In this document: piece after piece, positions 1 to 8,520 of the stretch
Position numbering within the stretch: the stretch's first letter is position 1
How the letters are laid out: each line of letters opens with the position of its first letter
Source: JAZDFC01 sp043808235
Lineage (GTDB): Bacteria > Bacteroidota > Ignavibacteria > Ignavibacteriales > Melioribacteraceae
Direction: 5' to 3'
NCBI GenBank assembly: GCA_043808235.1
Contig: JAZDFC010000084.1
Location: 1 to 64,000 of the forward strand
DNA: 64,000 nucleotides
Position numbers and translations under genes: made by a program
Notes under the pieces: generated by a model
Seen by the model: only the letters and a program-made list of their open reading frames with translations
Database searches by the model: none
Told to the model about the DNA's origin: nothing

Positions 1-954
1 CTCATAAAACTTCTTGTTTTCCTCTGTCGGATTTTCATAGTAATCGTTTTTGTTACGTTCGCATATTGCTCCAAGATTCCTTTCTGCAACACTTACAGGA
101 TTTTTAACTTTTACTATTTTCCTGAGTGCGGTAACTTCGGCTGCCTCAATGTCAAAATCGACTGGATCGGAAGTTCCGTTATTAATTGTAAGATACTGCG
201 TTGATGTTTGATCCGGTCCTAAAACTTCAATCAATTCTTCAGGATCAATGGTAACTTCGCCACCACCGCCGATAATATCACCGTTTATTCTAAAAGCAAG
301 ATCGATGTCGTTGCCTACTCCACAAGCTGATATTCTATATCCCCATGACGAACATGAAGTACCGAAACCACCACCCGGATTTTGCCATGCGGAAGGATTA
401 AAAGCTTGAACTGTTCTTTCAGTCCAACCCCACTGACCTCCTACCGCAAAGTCCATATTAGCTTGTACTACTAACCAATAATGCCCTGCGGGTAGAACAG
501 CCGGAGTTGAAAGCGGAATAGTAAACGAGCCAGTGGCTAATCCCGCTGATGGAACAACATTTAATGCTTGAAATACCGATGCTCCTGGTAAATTGGATAC
601 GTTAGAATAAAACCATACATTAACCGAATTTACAGGACCGCTACCATTAAAATATACTCCAACAACTTCAACTGAAGTAACTGACCAGGTGCCAACTACA
701 TCAAAATCGTCGGCAGCATAGTTATCATAAGCATCATTCGAAGCTTCAAAATTTTGAGAGGTTATTGAATTAGCAGCAAGATTATTCATCTGTTCATATA
801 GAACTGCTAAGTTTTGAGGAATAACGGCTCCTTTCTGTTTTGAAGAAAGGGTGGGTTTTTTTTCTCCACGCTCAGTTACATTGTTCAATTCATCTTGAGA
901 ATATGAAATTGAAAACAAGGCAATTAGTAAAGATACTGTTAATAATTTTTTCAT
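1..954 (-). CDS. Secreted protein of unknown function, 3' end beyond the window
   Basis: The reading frame is open from the ATG at 952-954 to the window edge, giving 318 residues without a stop. The start follows a GGAGG ribosome-binding site about seven bases upstream. The protein opens with a Sec signal peptide (MKKLLTVSLLIALFSISYSQ). A beta-rich region follows (YNGS-like segments, DDFDVVGTW, GGQWGWTERT) with a pattern seen in secreted choice-of-anchor or surface proteins of this phylum. I do not recognise a catalytic motif. A T9SS sorting domain may lie beyond the edge but cannot be seen. Function is unknown; that it is exported is well supported. Confidence 0.8.
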   Translation of the reverse strand, partial: MKKLLTVSLLIALFSISYSQDELNNVTERGEKKPTLSSKQKGAVIPQNLAVLYEQMNNLAANSITSQNFEASNDAYDNYAADDFDVVGTWSVTSVEVVGVYFNGSGPVNSVNVWFYSNVSNLPGASVFQALNVVPSAGLATGSFTIPLSTPAVLPAGHYWLVVQANMDFAVGGQWGWTERTVQAFNPSAWQNPGGGFGTSCSSWGYRISACGVGNDIDLAFRINGDIIGGGGEVTIDPEELIEVLGPDQTSTQYLTINNGTSDPVDFDIEAAEVTALRKIVKVKNPVSVAERNLGAICERNKNDYYENPTEENKKFYE

Positions 955-1191
955 AAATCCTCCAGGGATTAATGATTAATAGATATTATAGATAAATGTG
1001 TTGATTTTTTATTTATGATAAATACTTTCTCTTCCTCTTAAAAATGAATAATTGTGGAATAAATTTGCATAATAAAATAAAATTAAAAGGAACCATTATC
1101 AACCGTAAAACCCTATAATTAATAAAATTTCTAACGAGCTCAAGTATCATTCCATAACAACTTTTAAAAAGGAAAATTGGAGATTGAATAT

Positions 1192-1239
1192 ATGCTTGAA
1201 AACCTCGATAATGGATTAAATAGAATAATTAATTTTTAG
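1192..1239 (+). other. Possible 15-codon leader ORF in the 955-1249 gap
   Basis: The 295-base gap between the divergent secreted-protein and hemerythrin genes is AT-rich and holds no larger gene. A 15-codon frame (MLENLDNGLNRIINF) has a GGAG motif eight bases before its ATG and ends 10 bases before the hemerythrin start. A TAAATTTG box at 1060-1067 could be a Bacteroidota -7 element. It may be a leader peptide or chance; nothing else in the gap looks functional. Confidence 0.2.
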
Positions 1240-1249
1240 GGATAAAAAT

Positions 1250-1678
1250 ATGTCGAAGATAGTATGGCGTAAAGAATACGAAATTGGTATAGAGTTGATA
1301 GACAATCAGCACAAATCTCTTTTTGAATTATTAGTTAAAGTTGACGTTGATTCAAATGAAAATGACAGAAAAAGAATAGTGAAAGAGGCACTATTCAGTT
1401 TAGTAGATTACACAAAGACTCATTTTGCTGATGAAGAAGCATTTATGCAGAGAATAAACTATCCGAAACAGTTAGAACATCAGGCACAGCATCGTGTGCT
1501 TATCGACCAGATTGTTGAAATTTTAAAGAAAATAAAAGCCGGTAACTACAATATCAATGAAAAAATTATGGAAATTCTTAAAAACTGGATTTTTAAACAT
1601 ATCATGGATCATGATAAACAAATCGGCGAATTTTTCCAGGCGAAGCAAAAACCCTCAATATTTATTCACGACACCTAA
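1250..1678 (+). CDS. Bacteriohemerythrin
   Basis: At 142 residues it has the usual length of single-domain bacterial hemerythrins, four-helix proteins that bind O2 at a carboxylate-bridged di-iron site. The metal-ligand motifs are visible in order: WRKEYEIGIELIDNQHKSLFELL supplies the first His near residue 21, HFADEEAFM supplies the HxxxE pair near residues 58-62, EHQAQHRVL gives two further His, and HIMDHDKQIG gives the C-terminal HxxxD pair. There is no signal peptide, so it is probably cytoplasmic, serving in O2 or iron handling. It stands alone on the plus strand, with only a possible 15-codon leader upstream. Family assignment is firm; the physiological role is inferred. Confidence 0.93.
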   Translation: MSKIVWRKEYEIGIELIDNQHKSLFELLVKVDVDSNENDRKRIVKEALFSLVDYTKTHFADEEAFMQRINYPKQLEHQAQHRVLIDQIVEILKKIKAGNYNINEKIMEILKNWIFKHIMDHDKQIGEFFQAKQKPSIFIHDT

Positions 1679-1691
1679 CATTTGGGTTTTT
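1647..1691 (+). terminator. Weak hairpin terminator after hemerythrin
   Basis: AAAAACCC at 1647-1654, inside the last hemerythrin codons, is complementary to GGGTTTTT at 1684-1691. The loop is long (29 bases). It lies between convergent hemerythrin and panD, so it could end transcription in both directions, but the fold is not strong. Confidence 0.3.
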
Positions 1692-1701
1692 CCATAAAAG
1701 G

Positions 1702-2046
1702 TCAGTTAATAATATTATTGTTTCGGTCAACAAATACAACCGTAGGCTCATATTGTTTGGATTCGGACTCATCCATCAAAGCGTAACATGCTATAATAAT
1801 CAAATCGCCTTTTTGAACTAACCGCGCAGCAGCGCCATTAAGACTTATCTCGCCTTTTTTTCCCTCGATGATATATGTGGAAAATCGTTCGCCGTTATTA
1901 ATATTGTAGATATCAACTTTCTCAAATAAATTTAATTTAGCAGCTTTTATTAATCTCTTATCCACTGCAATGCTTCCTTCATAATTCATATCTGAACCGG
2001 TAACGGTCGCACGGTGAATTTTTGATTTTAACATCGTAACAAACAT
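1702..2046 (-). CDS. panD: Aspartate 1-decarboxylase
   Basis: This pyruvoyl enzyme decarboxylates L-aspartate to beta-alanine for pantothenate synthesis. The proenzyme self-cleaves at a Gly-Ser bond, here in NYEGSIA. I chose the ATG at 2046, not the one at 2061 that overlaps the coaX stop. AAAGGA lies six bases before it, and this start puts the cleavage site at Gly24-Ser25, as in E. coli PanD. The resulting 114 residues begin MFVTMLKSKIHRATVT; the conserved Lys, His and Arg of that segment are present. It is the last gene of the panB-panC-coaBC-coaX-panD operon. Confidence 0.95.
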   Translation of the reverse strand: MFVTMLKSKIHRATVTGSDMNYEGSIAVDKRLIKAAKLNLFEKVDIYNINNGERFSTYIIEGKKGEISLNGAAARLVQKGDLIIIACYALMDESESKQYEPTVVFVDRNNNIIN

Positions 2047-2057
2047 TGGAATTCCTT

Positions 2058-2831
2058 TCATTGATTATTCATTAAAAATGCATGCAGTAATCCTCTCAAA
2101 ACCAAATCCGGTTGGACAGTATTAAAAAGATTTGTCTTCGAAAACAAATGAGCAAATCCACCGGTGGCTATAACAAACATTTTTTCTTCCGGGAACTCCT
2201 CCTGCTTGATTCTCAAATTAATTTCTTTAACCATTCCTAATTGTCCGTAATACAAGCCGGATTGAATGCTTTCCTTTGTTGATTTGCCAACTACTCTCTC
2301 GGGCATAACAATTTCTACCGAGGATAATTTTGCAGTTTTGCTTTCAAGCGCTTCCATCGATATTTTTATACCTGGAAGAATCGCGCCGCCCAGGTACTCT
2401 TTATTTTTATTAACGACATCAAATGTTGTTGCAGTTCCAAAATCAATTACAATAATATTCTGACCCGGGAATAAATTAACTGCGGCAATTGAGTTTGCAA
2501 TTCTATCGCTCCCTACTTCCAGGGGATTATTGTATTTAATCTTCAATCCGGTTTTAACACCCGCTTGAAGTATAAACGGTTCCACGCCGAAATATTTTAC
2601 ACAACCGCTCCGCAATGAATAAACCACGTCCGGTACTACCGAACAAATCGCAATGTTTTTTATGTTAGCCGGGTCGAGTTCATTCTCACGTAGAACGCTT
2701 CGCAAAAATATTCCGATTTCATCGGATGAGTAAGATGAACGTGACGATTTTCTGAATTGAAGAATCAGATTTTCTTTTTCGAATACGCCACCATAAATTT
2801 GCGTGTTACCTACATCAAGACAAAGCAGCAT
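2058..2831 (-). CDS. coaX: Type III pantothenate kinase
   Basis: It phosphorylates pantothenate, the first step of CoA synthesis, and is the feedback-insensitive alternative to CoaA. At 257 residues it matches the family. The ASKHA-fold motifs are clear: DVGNTQIYGGVF at the N terminus (phosphate 1), DFGTATTFDVV near residue 128 (phosphate 2), GGAILPGIKISMEAL, and GSDRIANSIAA. Its start lies inside the 3' end of coaBC (17-base overlap), which implies translational coupling. No coaA-type kinase is seen in the window. Confidence 0.96.
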   Translation of the reverse strand: MLLCLDVGNTQIYGGVFEKENLILQFRKSSRSSYSSDEIGIFLRSVLRENELDPANIKNIAICSVVPDVVYSLRSGCVKYFGVEPFILQAGVKTGLKIKYNNPLEVGSDRIANSIAAVNLFPGQNIIVIDFGTATTFDVVNKNKEYLGGAILPGIKISMEALESKTAKLSSVEIVMPERVVGKSTKESIQSGLYYGQLGMVKEINLRIKQEEFPEEKMFVIATGGFAHLFSKTNLFNTVQPDLVLRGLLHAFLMNNQ

Positions 2832-4077
2832 TATTACCTCTCTTATTTAATTCGCTGTTAAAAATTTGTTCGATACCAACTGCCAAATCATTTACCGTGA
2901 TATATTGGGAAATAAATCCGGTAAAGTTGAATAACCGGAAATATTTTTGTTCTCCGCTATCTCTACCTTCGGGATGATTCAACACAACAAAATCCGCCTT
3001 AGAATGTTCGAGTAATTTATTCACCTCTGATTCTACTTTTACGCTGTCGTTTGATGTGAATTTAAAAGCCGTAAGAAGCAGTAGTTTATTTTTTGAGTTC
3101 TGTTTGATTCCATCAACAATTTTATTCGTAGTTGTTAAATCAATTTTTAAATTTGCTGCAGTTGAAGGAATCTTCCCGATCAATGGCGCCTGATACACTT
3201 CACCTTCATAACTTACGGATATAACTTTAAAGTCACTAACCGCTGCCAAATGGATCACCGCGTCCACAGTATTTTGCGAAACAAAATCGAATAGATTCGT
3301 TTCGAGAGATTTGAAATCATCAAAAGAAATTTTCCGGCATTCGTATTTAGGTAAAGCGGCATTTGTCGAATGAAGATAAGTCACATCCCAGCCGCGGGAA
3401 ACAAAATGTTCTGCTATTGCAGCCCCGGTTTTACCCGTGCTCATGTTGGAAATAAACCGTATTCCATCAATACTTTCTCTTGTTCCGCCTGAAGTAATTA
3501 CTATTTTTTTATCTAAATTTTCTTTTACGTTAGTAGTCTGGCGGAGCTCTTGCATTATAATTTCAAAAATTTTATCCGGTTCTAAAAGTTTACCTTTGCC
3601 TGTATCGCCGCAAGCAAGATAGCCTTCATCTGTTGGTAAAATTATTATGCCCCATCTCTCTAATTTCTTTAATGATTCTTGAGTTGAAGCATGCATGTAC
3701 ATTGCAGTATTCATTGCAGGTGCAATCAGATACGGCTTGGAAAAATCGTGCGCAAGAAACAATGAAGCCACCAAATTATCAGCAATGCCTGCGGAAAATT
3801 TATTTATCGTATTCGCCGAAGCCGGGGCTATAATTGTGAGGTCCGCCCATTTCACCAAACTAATATGGCTCATCATTTCGCCATGTTCAAACCCATCAAG
3901 AAATACGCGGTTGCCGGTTAGTCCTTCGAGTGTTGCATTCCCGATAAACTTCAATGCAGAATTCGTGACGACACATTTTACTTCGCAATTATTCTGCACA
4001 AGTTTCGAAATCAAGTATGCGCTTTTGTACGCAGCAATTGAGCCTGTAATTTTGAAAAGGATTTTATATTTCGACAT
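2815..4077 (-). CDS. coaBC: Bifunctional phosphopantothenoylcysteine decarboxylase / phosphopantothenate-cysteine ligase
   Basis: It converts 4'-phosphopantothenate and cysteine to 4'-phosphopantetheine. The N-terminal flavoprotein half (about residues 1-185) shows ITGSIAAYKSAYLISKL, the PASANTINKFSAGIADNL segment and APAMNTAMY with the family PxMNxxM motif. The C-terminal ligase half (about 190-420) shows ITSGGTRESIDGIRFISNMSTGKTG and LAAVSDF. I chose the ATG at 4077; a TTG two codons upstream, closer to the GAGG motif, is an alternative. The gene overlaps panC by 14 bases and coaX by 17, consistent with one coupled transcript. Confidence 0.95.
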   Translation of the reverse strand: MSKYKILFKITGSIAAYKSAYLISKLVQNNCEVKCVVTNSALKFIGNATLEGLTGNRVFLDGFEHGEMMSHISLVKWADLTIIAPASANTINKFSAGIADNLVASLFLAHDFSKPYLIAPAMNTAMYMHASTQESLKKLERWGIIILPTDEGYLACGDTGKGKLLEPDKIFEIIMQELRQTTNVKENLDKKIVITSGGTRESIDGIRFISNMSTGKTGAAIAEHFVSRGWDVTYLHSTNAALPKYECRKISFDDFKSLETNLFDFVSQNTVDAVIHLAAVSDFKVISVSYEGEVYQAPLIGKIPSTAANLKIDLTTTNKIVDGIKQNSKNKLLLLTAFKFTSNDSVKVESEVNKLLEHSKADFVVLNHPEGRDSGEQKYFRLFNFTGFISQYITVNDLAVGIEQIFNSELNKRGNNAALS

Positions 4078-4828
4078 TATCAATCAACCTCACATTTCCA
4101 AGATACACGGCGCCGAAACGCCGATCGTCAATCTCCGTTATATAATCAACCCGGAAACCTTTTTCTTCAAGTTGTTTTTTTATCTCTTCAATTTTCATTT
4201 TTTGCCGCAGAAGCCGGGGGAATTCGACGGCAATATTTTTTTCATCTTCTGTCAATCGCTTATTCCGGGAACTCAGCGCAAGTCCGCTTTCCGTGCGCAC
4301 CGTGGGACACGGAATGATTCTAACATTCAAGAAAAATGCATTGACCATTCCCTCAATTAATTTTAATTGCTGATAATCCTTCTCGCCGAAATAAGCATTT
4401 ACCGGGCGGACTATGTTGAATAATTTCATTACAACTGTAAGCACTCCGTCGAAATGTCCGGGACGATTAGCTCCGCAAAGCATTTTACTATATTTAGTTT
4501 CTTCAAGTTTGTATTTGTAATCATCGGGATATAGAGAATAGTAATCCGGATAGAAAAGGTAATCAACCGATTCGTCATTTAAAATTTTCAAATCCTCTTC
4601 AAAAGTATTAGGATAATTTTTAAAATCATCCAGATCGTTGAATTGCGTTGGATTGACAAAAATACTTACGACAGTAATATCATTCTCTTCCCAGCTTTTT
4701 CGAATTAAGGAAACGTGACCTTCGTGCAATGCACCCATTGTCGGTACAAATCCAATATTTTTATCACAAAAGAATTCACTTAAACGGAGTTTTCTCCATT
4801 CGTCAATGTTTCTTATTACTTCCGTCAT
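4064..4828 (-). CDS. panC: Pantoate-beta-alanine ligase (pantothenate synthetase)
   Basis: It joins pantoate and beta-alanine with ATP to give pantothenate. Family motifs include the nucleotidyltransferase HIGH-type sequence MGALHEGHVSLI near residue 31, VNPTQF, FGEKDYQQL, and SSRNKRL, which corresponds to the KMSKS-like loop. At 254 residues it is a little shorter than the common 280, the shortening being in the C-terminal dimerisation domain. Its start codon shares one base with the panB stop (TAATG), so the two are translationally coupled. Confidence 0.95.
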   Translation of the reverse strand: MTEVIRNIDEWRKLRLSEFFCDKNIGFVPTMGALHEGHVSLIRKSWEENDITVVSIFVNPTQFNDLDDFKNYPNTFEEDLKILNDESVDYLFYPDYYSLYPDDYKYKLEETKYSKMLCGANRPGHFDGVLTVVMKLFNIVRPVNAYFGEKDYQQLKLIEGMVNAFFLNVRIIPCPTVRTESGLALSSRNKRLTEDEKNIAVEFPRLLRQKMKIEEIKKQLEEKGFRVDYITEIDDRRFGAVYLGNVRLIDNVEI

Positions 4829-5616
4829 TAATAGCTCTCTTCATTGTTAGGAAATAATTTCTTTTTAACGTCGGCATCGTACCGGTTGATTGCTGATTTT
4901 ATAACCTCGAACCCGTCAAGATATTTTCTTAAAAATTTCGGATGGAATGCTTTAGTCAATCCAAGTAAATCCTGCAGTACAAGTATTTGCCCCGATGTAA
5001 ATTTACCGGCTCCAATACCAATAGTTGGAATTGAAATCTGCTCGGTAATATTTTTAGCAACCTCAGCGGGAACCAATTCGAGAACTATCGAAAAGCAGCC
5101 TGCGTCTTCAAGAGCTTTTGCATCACTTAACAGATGTGCAGCAGCTTCCTCGCTTTTCCCCTGTATTTTGTAACCACCGAAAATATTTACCGACTGAGGT
5201 GTAAGTCCAATATGTCCCATTACCGGCACACCGGAGTTAACTATATGTTTTATTAAAGGAAGGTTGTCAGCCGCTCCTTCAATTTTAACGGCCTGTGCGC
5301 CGGTTTTCATAAATCTATCGGTACATTCAATTGCATATTCGTTTCCTTTTCGGTGAGCCATAAAAGGGAAATCCGCAATTAACAACTTGTCTTTCAGTCC
5401 TCGTCGAACAGAAGATACGTGGTAAAGCATCATTTCCATTTCGGCATTTAATGTTGTTTCAAATCCGTGCATAACCATCGCGGCGCTGTCGCCTACGAGG
5501 ATAGCATCAACATTGGTTTCGTTAATAATAACTGCCGACCAATAATCGTAACACGTCGCCATCGAAATTGGAATTCCGGTCTGTTTGTGCTTAATGAAAT
5601 CATCAGCTGTTTTCAT
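4828..5616 (-). CDS. panB: 3-methyl-2-oxobutanoate hydroxymethyltransferase
   Basis: It transfers a hydroxymethyl group from methylene-tetrahydrofolate to 2-oxoisovalerate, giving ketopantoate. Conserved segments are MATCYDYWSAVIINE, VDAILVGDSAAMVMHGFETT, LLIADFPFM, GAQAVKIEG, VMGHIGLTPQSVN and TIGIGAG, all at expected spacing in 262 residues. It is the first clear gene of the pantothenate/CoA operon. No ketopantoate reductase (panE) lies nearby, so that step must be encoded elsewhere, possibly by IlvC. Confidence 0.96.
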   Translation of the reverse strand: MKTADDFIKHKQTGIPISMATCYDYWSAVIINETNVDAILVGDSAAMVMHGFETTLNAEMEMMLYHVSSVRRGLKDKLLIADFPFMAHRKGNEYAIECTDRFMKTGAQAVKIEGAADNLPLIKHIVNSGVPVMGHIGLTPQSVNIFGGYKIQGKSEEAAAHLLSDAKALEDAGCFSIVLELVPAEVAKNITEQISIPTIGIGAGKFTSGQILVLQDLLGLTKAFHPKFLRKYLDGFEVIKSAINRYDADVKKKLFPNNEESY

Positions 5617-6058
5617 TTTAATTCACTCTTTTCATTTTCATCATCTTTAATAAGGACCAAAATCTTATCGGCAGACAGAGCCGATTTATAAAAATCAGAA
5701 TTAGATGAATGTGACCACGCTTTGTAGGAAACATTATGATAGGTGAAGTAACATTGGAAATGTTTGGATAGCCTGCAGTTGCCGGCAAGAAAACAAGTGG
5801 CGCTAATCATTTGGGTACCTGTCCTTTGGATCAAGTCCTATTTTAAATAACCTTATTTAACTATGTCGTAGCCTTCATTCCTGATAGGCTCGAATTACGG
5901 GTGTAAACATAAATAAATTTGTAATACCATAAAAGGAAGATAAATATTTGTTCTTTTCTCTAATATTCTTTAATGAACAGTTAACTATTTCATAACACTT
6001 TCTTAAAATAATAGTGCCCAAATTTGATTAGCTTTGCAGCACATTATTATGGAGACGA
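5617..6058. other. 442-base gap upstream of panB
   Basis: The spacer separates divergent panB and the secreted protein at 6059. A minus-strand 73-codon frame (5613-5834) overlaps the panB start by ATGA but has no recognisable domain and atypical composition, so I do not call it. TAGCTTTG at 6029-6036 matches the Bacteroidota -7 box TAnnTTTG and could serve the 6059 gene, although no TTTG sits at the usual -33 distance. I see no RNA motif or repeat. Confidence 0.3.
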
Positions 6059-6754
6059 ATGAAATCCCGTAAAAATTTATTTTTGTTACTTACTACTTTT
6101 ATTGTATCAGGTATGGGACTTTACCCGGTTTCTATTGATACTTGTTCCAAAGACAAGTTAAGTAAAGGAAATTTCTCTATCGAAAAAAATATATTTCTGA
6201 AATCTCAGAAGACACTTATATATAATTCTACTTTCGGTAAGACTTACTCCTCAATCCAAAAGAAAGACAGTCTGTATATAATGACCACTAAAGGTGAAGA
6301 TTTCTTTTACCGCCAAACTTACATGATGAAAAACGACGGCATATATATTTACGAAACGTATCAGAAAATGAGCCCGATGATTTTTGTGGAAATTGAAGAT
6401 TTATTTACTTACAGCCGTCCGGTGCTAAGGATACCTTTGCCTTTTACACCTAATAAAAATTGGGAATGGAAGGGATTGGAATACAACGATGGGGACGAAA
6501 ATAATCTTACAATTACCGGAAAAATTAGGGGAAAGGAAAGTATTAAAACCAAAGCAGGAATTTTTGAGACTATCGTATTCGAAACTTCTATCGTGTCCTC
6601 GAGTGGCACAAAGAACTTAGTACGGGAATGGATTTCGGAAGAGTTGGGAGTTATTAAATCGGAAATTGAGATTAATGGCGGCGGGGTAATGGGTATGCTG
6701 CGTGATTTGCTTGGTTATGGTAGAATTTTTTTCGAGCTGGAGGAAATAAAATAA
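6059..6754 (+). CDS. Secreted protein of unknown function, TapB/DUF3108-like
   Basis: The 231-residue product has an N-terminal signal sequence (KNLFLLLTTFIVSGMGLYPV) and otherwise looks like a compact beta-rich periplasmic or surface protein. The C-terminal half, with KESIKTKAGIFETIVFET and a REWISEELGVIKSEIE strand-turn pattern, resembles the DUF3108/TapB-like proteins common in this phylum, where the conserved G-x-F-x-T/V strand precedes a W-x-x-x-x-G-V-I/V-K segment. The start follows GGAG by four bases. No catalytic residues are evident and its neighbours give no pathway. The family link is my reading of the pattern. Confidence 0.75.
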   Translation: MKSRKNLFLLLTTFIVSGMGLYPVSIDTCSKDKLSKGNFSIEKNIFLKSQKTLIYNSTFGKTYSSIQKKDSLYIMTTKGEDFFYRQTYMMKNDGIYIYETYQKMSPMIFVEIEDLFTYSRPVLRIPLPFTPNKNWEWKGLEYNDGDENNLTITGKIRGKESIKTKAGIFETIVFETSIVSSSGTKNLVREWISEELGVIKSEIEINGGGVMGMLRDLLGYGRIFFELEEIK

Positions 6755-6829
6755 GCCAATCTTGTACTTATTTTGAATATGGTCAGTACTAATAAATACA
6801 AATTATTAGTTTATATGTTTATACTATTT

Positions 6830-8323
6830 CTATGCGGCTAAATCAAACTTGATGAAAAACGTTGACCCTTCTCCCTTTCTGCTTACTACTTTTATTTCCG
6901 CATGATTCATATCGCAGAAATTTTTTACTAACGCTAACCCCAGTCCGCTGCCTTCGTATTTGCGATTATAGCCCTGATCTTCCTGGGAAAACGGTATAAA
7001 TATATTTTCAAGATAATCTTCGGAAATTCCTATCCCGGTATCGCTAATTTCAACAGTTATCTTGTTCTGTTCCAAATTTTTCTTGATCGAGAGTTTTATG
7101 TAACCGTTGTCTGTAAACTTAATTGCATTATCAATTAAATTGGAAAATATCTGTTTAATGCTAAGTATATCGCCGCTTATTAAATTTTCGTCACATTCCT
7201 TCTCAACGATTAATTCGAGACCTTTATCTGCAAGTGATGAATAATAATCTTGCATAACCGATTCAAGCACATCATTATAAACATCAAATTCTTTATGAAT
7301 AAACTCGTATGTTCCCGAGCGCAGTTGTGCCATGTTAATAAACAAATCCATTGTTCTTATCAATCTTTTACCGGCACTGCTTATAATGTCGAAACTCTGC
7401 TTCAAATCTTCTTCCAGCGATTCGTACAATTCCTCTTTTAATAATGTGGAGAAGCTTAATATGGCATTGATCGGCGTTCTAACTTCATGGGACATTTGAG
7501 CGAGAAATTCAGATTTAAGCCTATCGGATCTTTCGGCAAGTTCTTTCGCTTCGAGCATGGTTCTTTCTACCCGTCTTTTATCGGTTACATCTTCTAAAGA
7601 ACATTCAATAATTTGCTTGCCATCCGCAAGATCGATCAATCTTGTATATTCCCGCACATTTATAACTTGACCATCTTTTTGTCGATAGGATGTTTCTAAT
7701 CCTTTAATTTCCTTCTCTTTCAATAAAATATTCTTGTAATCTTCCCAAGCGGCGGGAACAATAAATAATTCGTCAGGCACCGACATTTGTTTGGCTTCAT
7801 CGAGGGATGAAATTTTAAGCATAGATAGGAACGCCGGGTTGGCAATAATTATTTTACCTTCCATAGTTGTTTGATACATTCCCACTGCGGAATTTTCAAA
7901 TAGATTTTTATATCGGTTATCAATTTCGCCGGTTTTTTCTGATGACTTAGCGATTTGGATTTCTTCGGTAAAAACATAAACAGATTCATCAACAGAAGAG
8001 AATAGTGTAAACCGAACCTCTTTTTGCTCATCATTTTTACATTTTAGGTTAAGTATAAAAGAAAATGATTTCTTTATATACTTTTTATCCTGACTGTCTT
8101 TGAAAAATTTTTCGGCAGTATTTCGAATTGCTTGATCCGTAAAAAATTTTGTAAGCATAGCCGACACTGTGGATAGATTTGCTAAGGAATAACCGGATAA
8201 TGCCGTCATGCCGGGACTAATATAATCTATAAGTCCGTCTTTCTTTAATATCATAGCAGATAAATTAAAGCGGCTGCAAAAATCCATGAAATATAGTTTG
8301 CCGATTGAATCCGGTTTATTCAT
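6830..8323 (-). CDS. PAS-domain sensor histidine kinase
   Basis: A 497-residue cytoplasmic-looking kinase without transmembrane segments. Two PAS modules are visible: residues about 12-125 (SAMILKKDGLIDYISPGMTALSGYS) and about 135-260 (LFENSAVGMYQTTMEGKIIIANPAFL). The HisKA phosphoacceptor is SHEVRTPINAIL near residue 278. The ATPase domain has the N box NLIDNAIKFTDNG, G1 SDTGIGIS and G2 GSGLGLALV. No response regulator lies beside it. It is separated from the next kinase by about 200 bases, so it may be a separate unit. The input signal is unknown. Confidence 0.93.
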   Translation of the reverse strand: MNKPDSIGKLYFMDFCSRFNLSAMILKKDGLIDYISPGMTALSGYSLANLSTVSAMLTKFFTDQAIRNTAEKFFKDSQDKKYIKKSFSFILNLKCKNDEQKEVRFTLFSSVDESVYVFTEEIQIAKSSEKTGEIDNRYKNLFENSAVGMYQTTMEGKIIIANPAFLSMLKISSLDEAKQMSVPDELFIVPAAWEDYKNILLKEKEIKGLETSYRQKDGQVINVREYTRLIDLADGKQIIECSLEDVTDKRRVERTMLEAKELAERSDRLKSEFLAQMSHEVRTPINAILSFSTLLKEELYESLEEDLKQSFDIISSAGKRLIRTMDLFINMAQLRSGTYEFIHKEFDVYNDVLESVMQDYYSSLADKGLELIVEKECDENLISGDILSIKQIFSNLIDNAIKFTDNGYIKLSIKKNLEQNKITVEISDTGIGISEDYLENIFIPFSQEDQGYNRKYEGSGLGLALVKNFCDMNHAEIKVVSRKGEGSTFFIKFDLAA

Positions 8324-8520
8324 GAGTTTTTCTTTTTTATATGGAATGTATGGCCTATTTTCTTCGAGTAATAAATATTTAAATTATTCATATAATTTCC
8401 GCACACATATTTGGCATCTCGAGAATCTAATTCCCGGGAAAAAAGTAATTACATTCTATTATCGAACAAGAGACGATTATTTTTAGTGAAATTTAGAGGC
8501 GGTAAATCATTACGGTGTAA

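Noticed and set aside
3695..4360. 221-codon plus-strand ORF
   Set aside because: It lies entirely antisense to coaBC and panC, whose motifs are intact.
5613..5834. 73-codon minus-strand ORF overlapping the panB start
   Set aside because: It has an ATGA overlap with panB but no recognisable domain, atypical composition and no visible ribosome-binding site; probably chance.
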